Source: Halopseudomonas phragmitis
GTDB lineage: Bacteria > Pseudomonadota > Gammaproteobacteria > Pseudomonadales > Pseudomonadaceae
Assembly (NCBI RefSeq): GCF_002056295.1
Contig: NZ_CP020100.1
Span: 1,449,501-1,513,500 of the forward strand
DNA: 64,000 bases
Direction: 5' to 3'
Within the stretch, counting starts at the first letter, position 1, and every line of letters starts with the position of its first letter. The notes beneath the pieces are model-generated. The model was given only the letters and a program-made list of their open reading frames with translations, searched no databases and was not told where the DNA came from. Both the position numbers and the translations under genes were made by a program. Shown in pieces: positions 63,542 to 64,000 of this stretch.

Positions 63542-64000
63542 ATGACCCTAGACGAATTCCTACGCCTGGCCGCCCAGGACTACAATCGCATCCCGCTGGT
63601 GCGTGAAGTTCTCGCCGACCTCGATACCCCGCTGTCCACCTACCTGAAACTGGCTGACGCCCCCAACTCCTACCTGCTCGAATCGGTGCAGGGCGGTGAG
63701 AAATGGGGGCGCTACTCGATCATCGGCCTGCCGGCCCGTACTGTGTTGCGTGTCCATGGCCACACCGCCTGCATACTGGTCGATGGTGTTGAGACCGAGC
63801 GCCATGAATGTGCTGATCCGCTGGCCTTTGTCGAGACCTTCAAGGCCCGTTACCGGGTTTCCGACATCCCCGGGCTGCCGCGCTTTAATGGCGGTCTGGT
63901 CGGCTACTTCGGTTACGACAGCGTGCGCTATGTCGAGCAGCGCCTGGCTCATTGTCCGCATCCGGACCCACTGGGCACCCCGGACATTCTGCTGATGGTT
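63542..64000 (+). CDS. trpE: Anthranilate synthase component I TrpE (3' end outside window)
   Basis: First 153 codons. The N-terminal domain includes the tryptophan-binding LLES motif in [21 protein letters not shown] and [12 protein letters not shown], split here as family markers. The large subunit makes anthranilate from chorismate with the TrpG amidotransferase. ATG 63542 matches the family start; ATG 63530 is in frame four codons upstream. Cut by the window edge. Confidence 0.96.
   Translation, partial: MTLDEFLRLAAQDYNRIPLVREVLADLDTPLSTYLKLADAPNSYLLESVQGGEKWGRYSIIGLPARTVLRVHGHTACILVDGVETERHECADPLAFVETFKARYRVSDIPGLPRFNGGLVGYFGYDSVRYVEQRLAHCPHPDPLGTPDILLMV

Overview
The window is about 64 kb of GC-rich, tightly packed, almost entirely core chromosome from a member of the Pseudomonadaceae. 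Gene order supports this. The left part (pilMNOPQ, aroK, aroB, damX-like, gltBD, hemE, orphan parA, usp, metY) and the right part (RmcA-like GGDEF/EAL, rpoD, dnaG, rpsU, tsaD, plsY, folB, folK, cca, spoVR-yeaH-prkA, glpE, apaHG, rsmA, pdxA, surA, lptD, amgK, murU, djlA, rpe, gph, trpE) each match, from memory, a block of the Pseudomonas aeruginosa chromosome. Those blocks are far apart in that species. The proteins (RpoD of 616 aa, GltB of 1482 aa) are Pseudomonas-like but not P. aeruginosa. A Halopseudomonas or P. pertucinogena-type genome is a reasonable guess that I cannot prove.

Layout. 1-8 kb: type IV pilus assembly operon (pilM cut by the window edge) running into shikimate genes and a SPOR-domain ATPase. 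8-15.4 kb: glutamate synthase and hemE. 15.4-20.2 kb: orphan ParA, tandem universal stress protein, MetY sulfhydrylase and an SLC13/DASS permease. 20.6-24.4 kb: two paralogous acyl-CoA dehydrogenases. 24.7-31.7 kb: the most accessory-like stretch. A TfdA/TauD dioxygenase plus hydratase operon faces an AraC-type regulator that is translationally coupled to an AttEFGH-like ABC transporter and lipocalin-like lipoprotein. 31.7-34 kb: a short threonine dehydratase behind an isoleucine-rich attenuator, a CvfB-like protein and tRNA-Ile2(CAU). 34-41.4 kb: RmcA-like regulator and the rpsU-dnaG-rpoD operon. 41.5-63.4 kb: dense housekeeping genes (tRNA modification, phospholipid, folate, CCA addition, the PrkA stress-kinase operon, the outer-membrane biogenesis operon, peptidoglycan recycling, rpe and gph). 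63.4 kb to the end: a trp leader and the start of trpE.

The points most worth a second look are regulatory and repeat elements. They are: (i) the attenuator ahead of ilvA, whose leader peptide start lies exactly where transcription should begin; (ii) 20-bp-phased direct repeats plus an inverted repeat between the AraC gene and the dioxygenase; (iii) a three-way-junction RNA-like fold upstream of prkA; (iv) a MITE-like element that supplies the last codons of a DUF3530 gene; (v) a 42-bp-period minisatellite flanked by inverted REP-like elements between rpe and gph; (vi) a 107-bp element bounded by TAGGGTC between plsY and folB; (vii) an RmcA homologue that has lost its periplasmic sensor. I found no CRISPR array, prophage, insertion-sequence transposase or obvious defence system.
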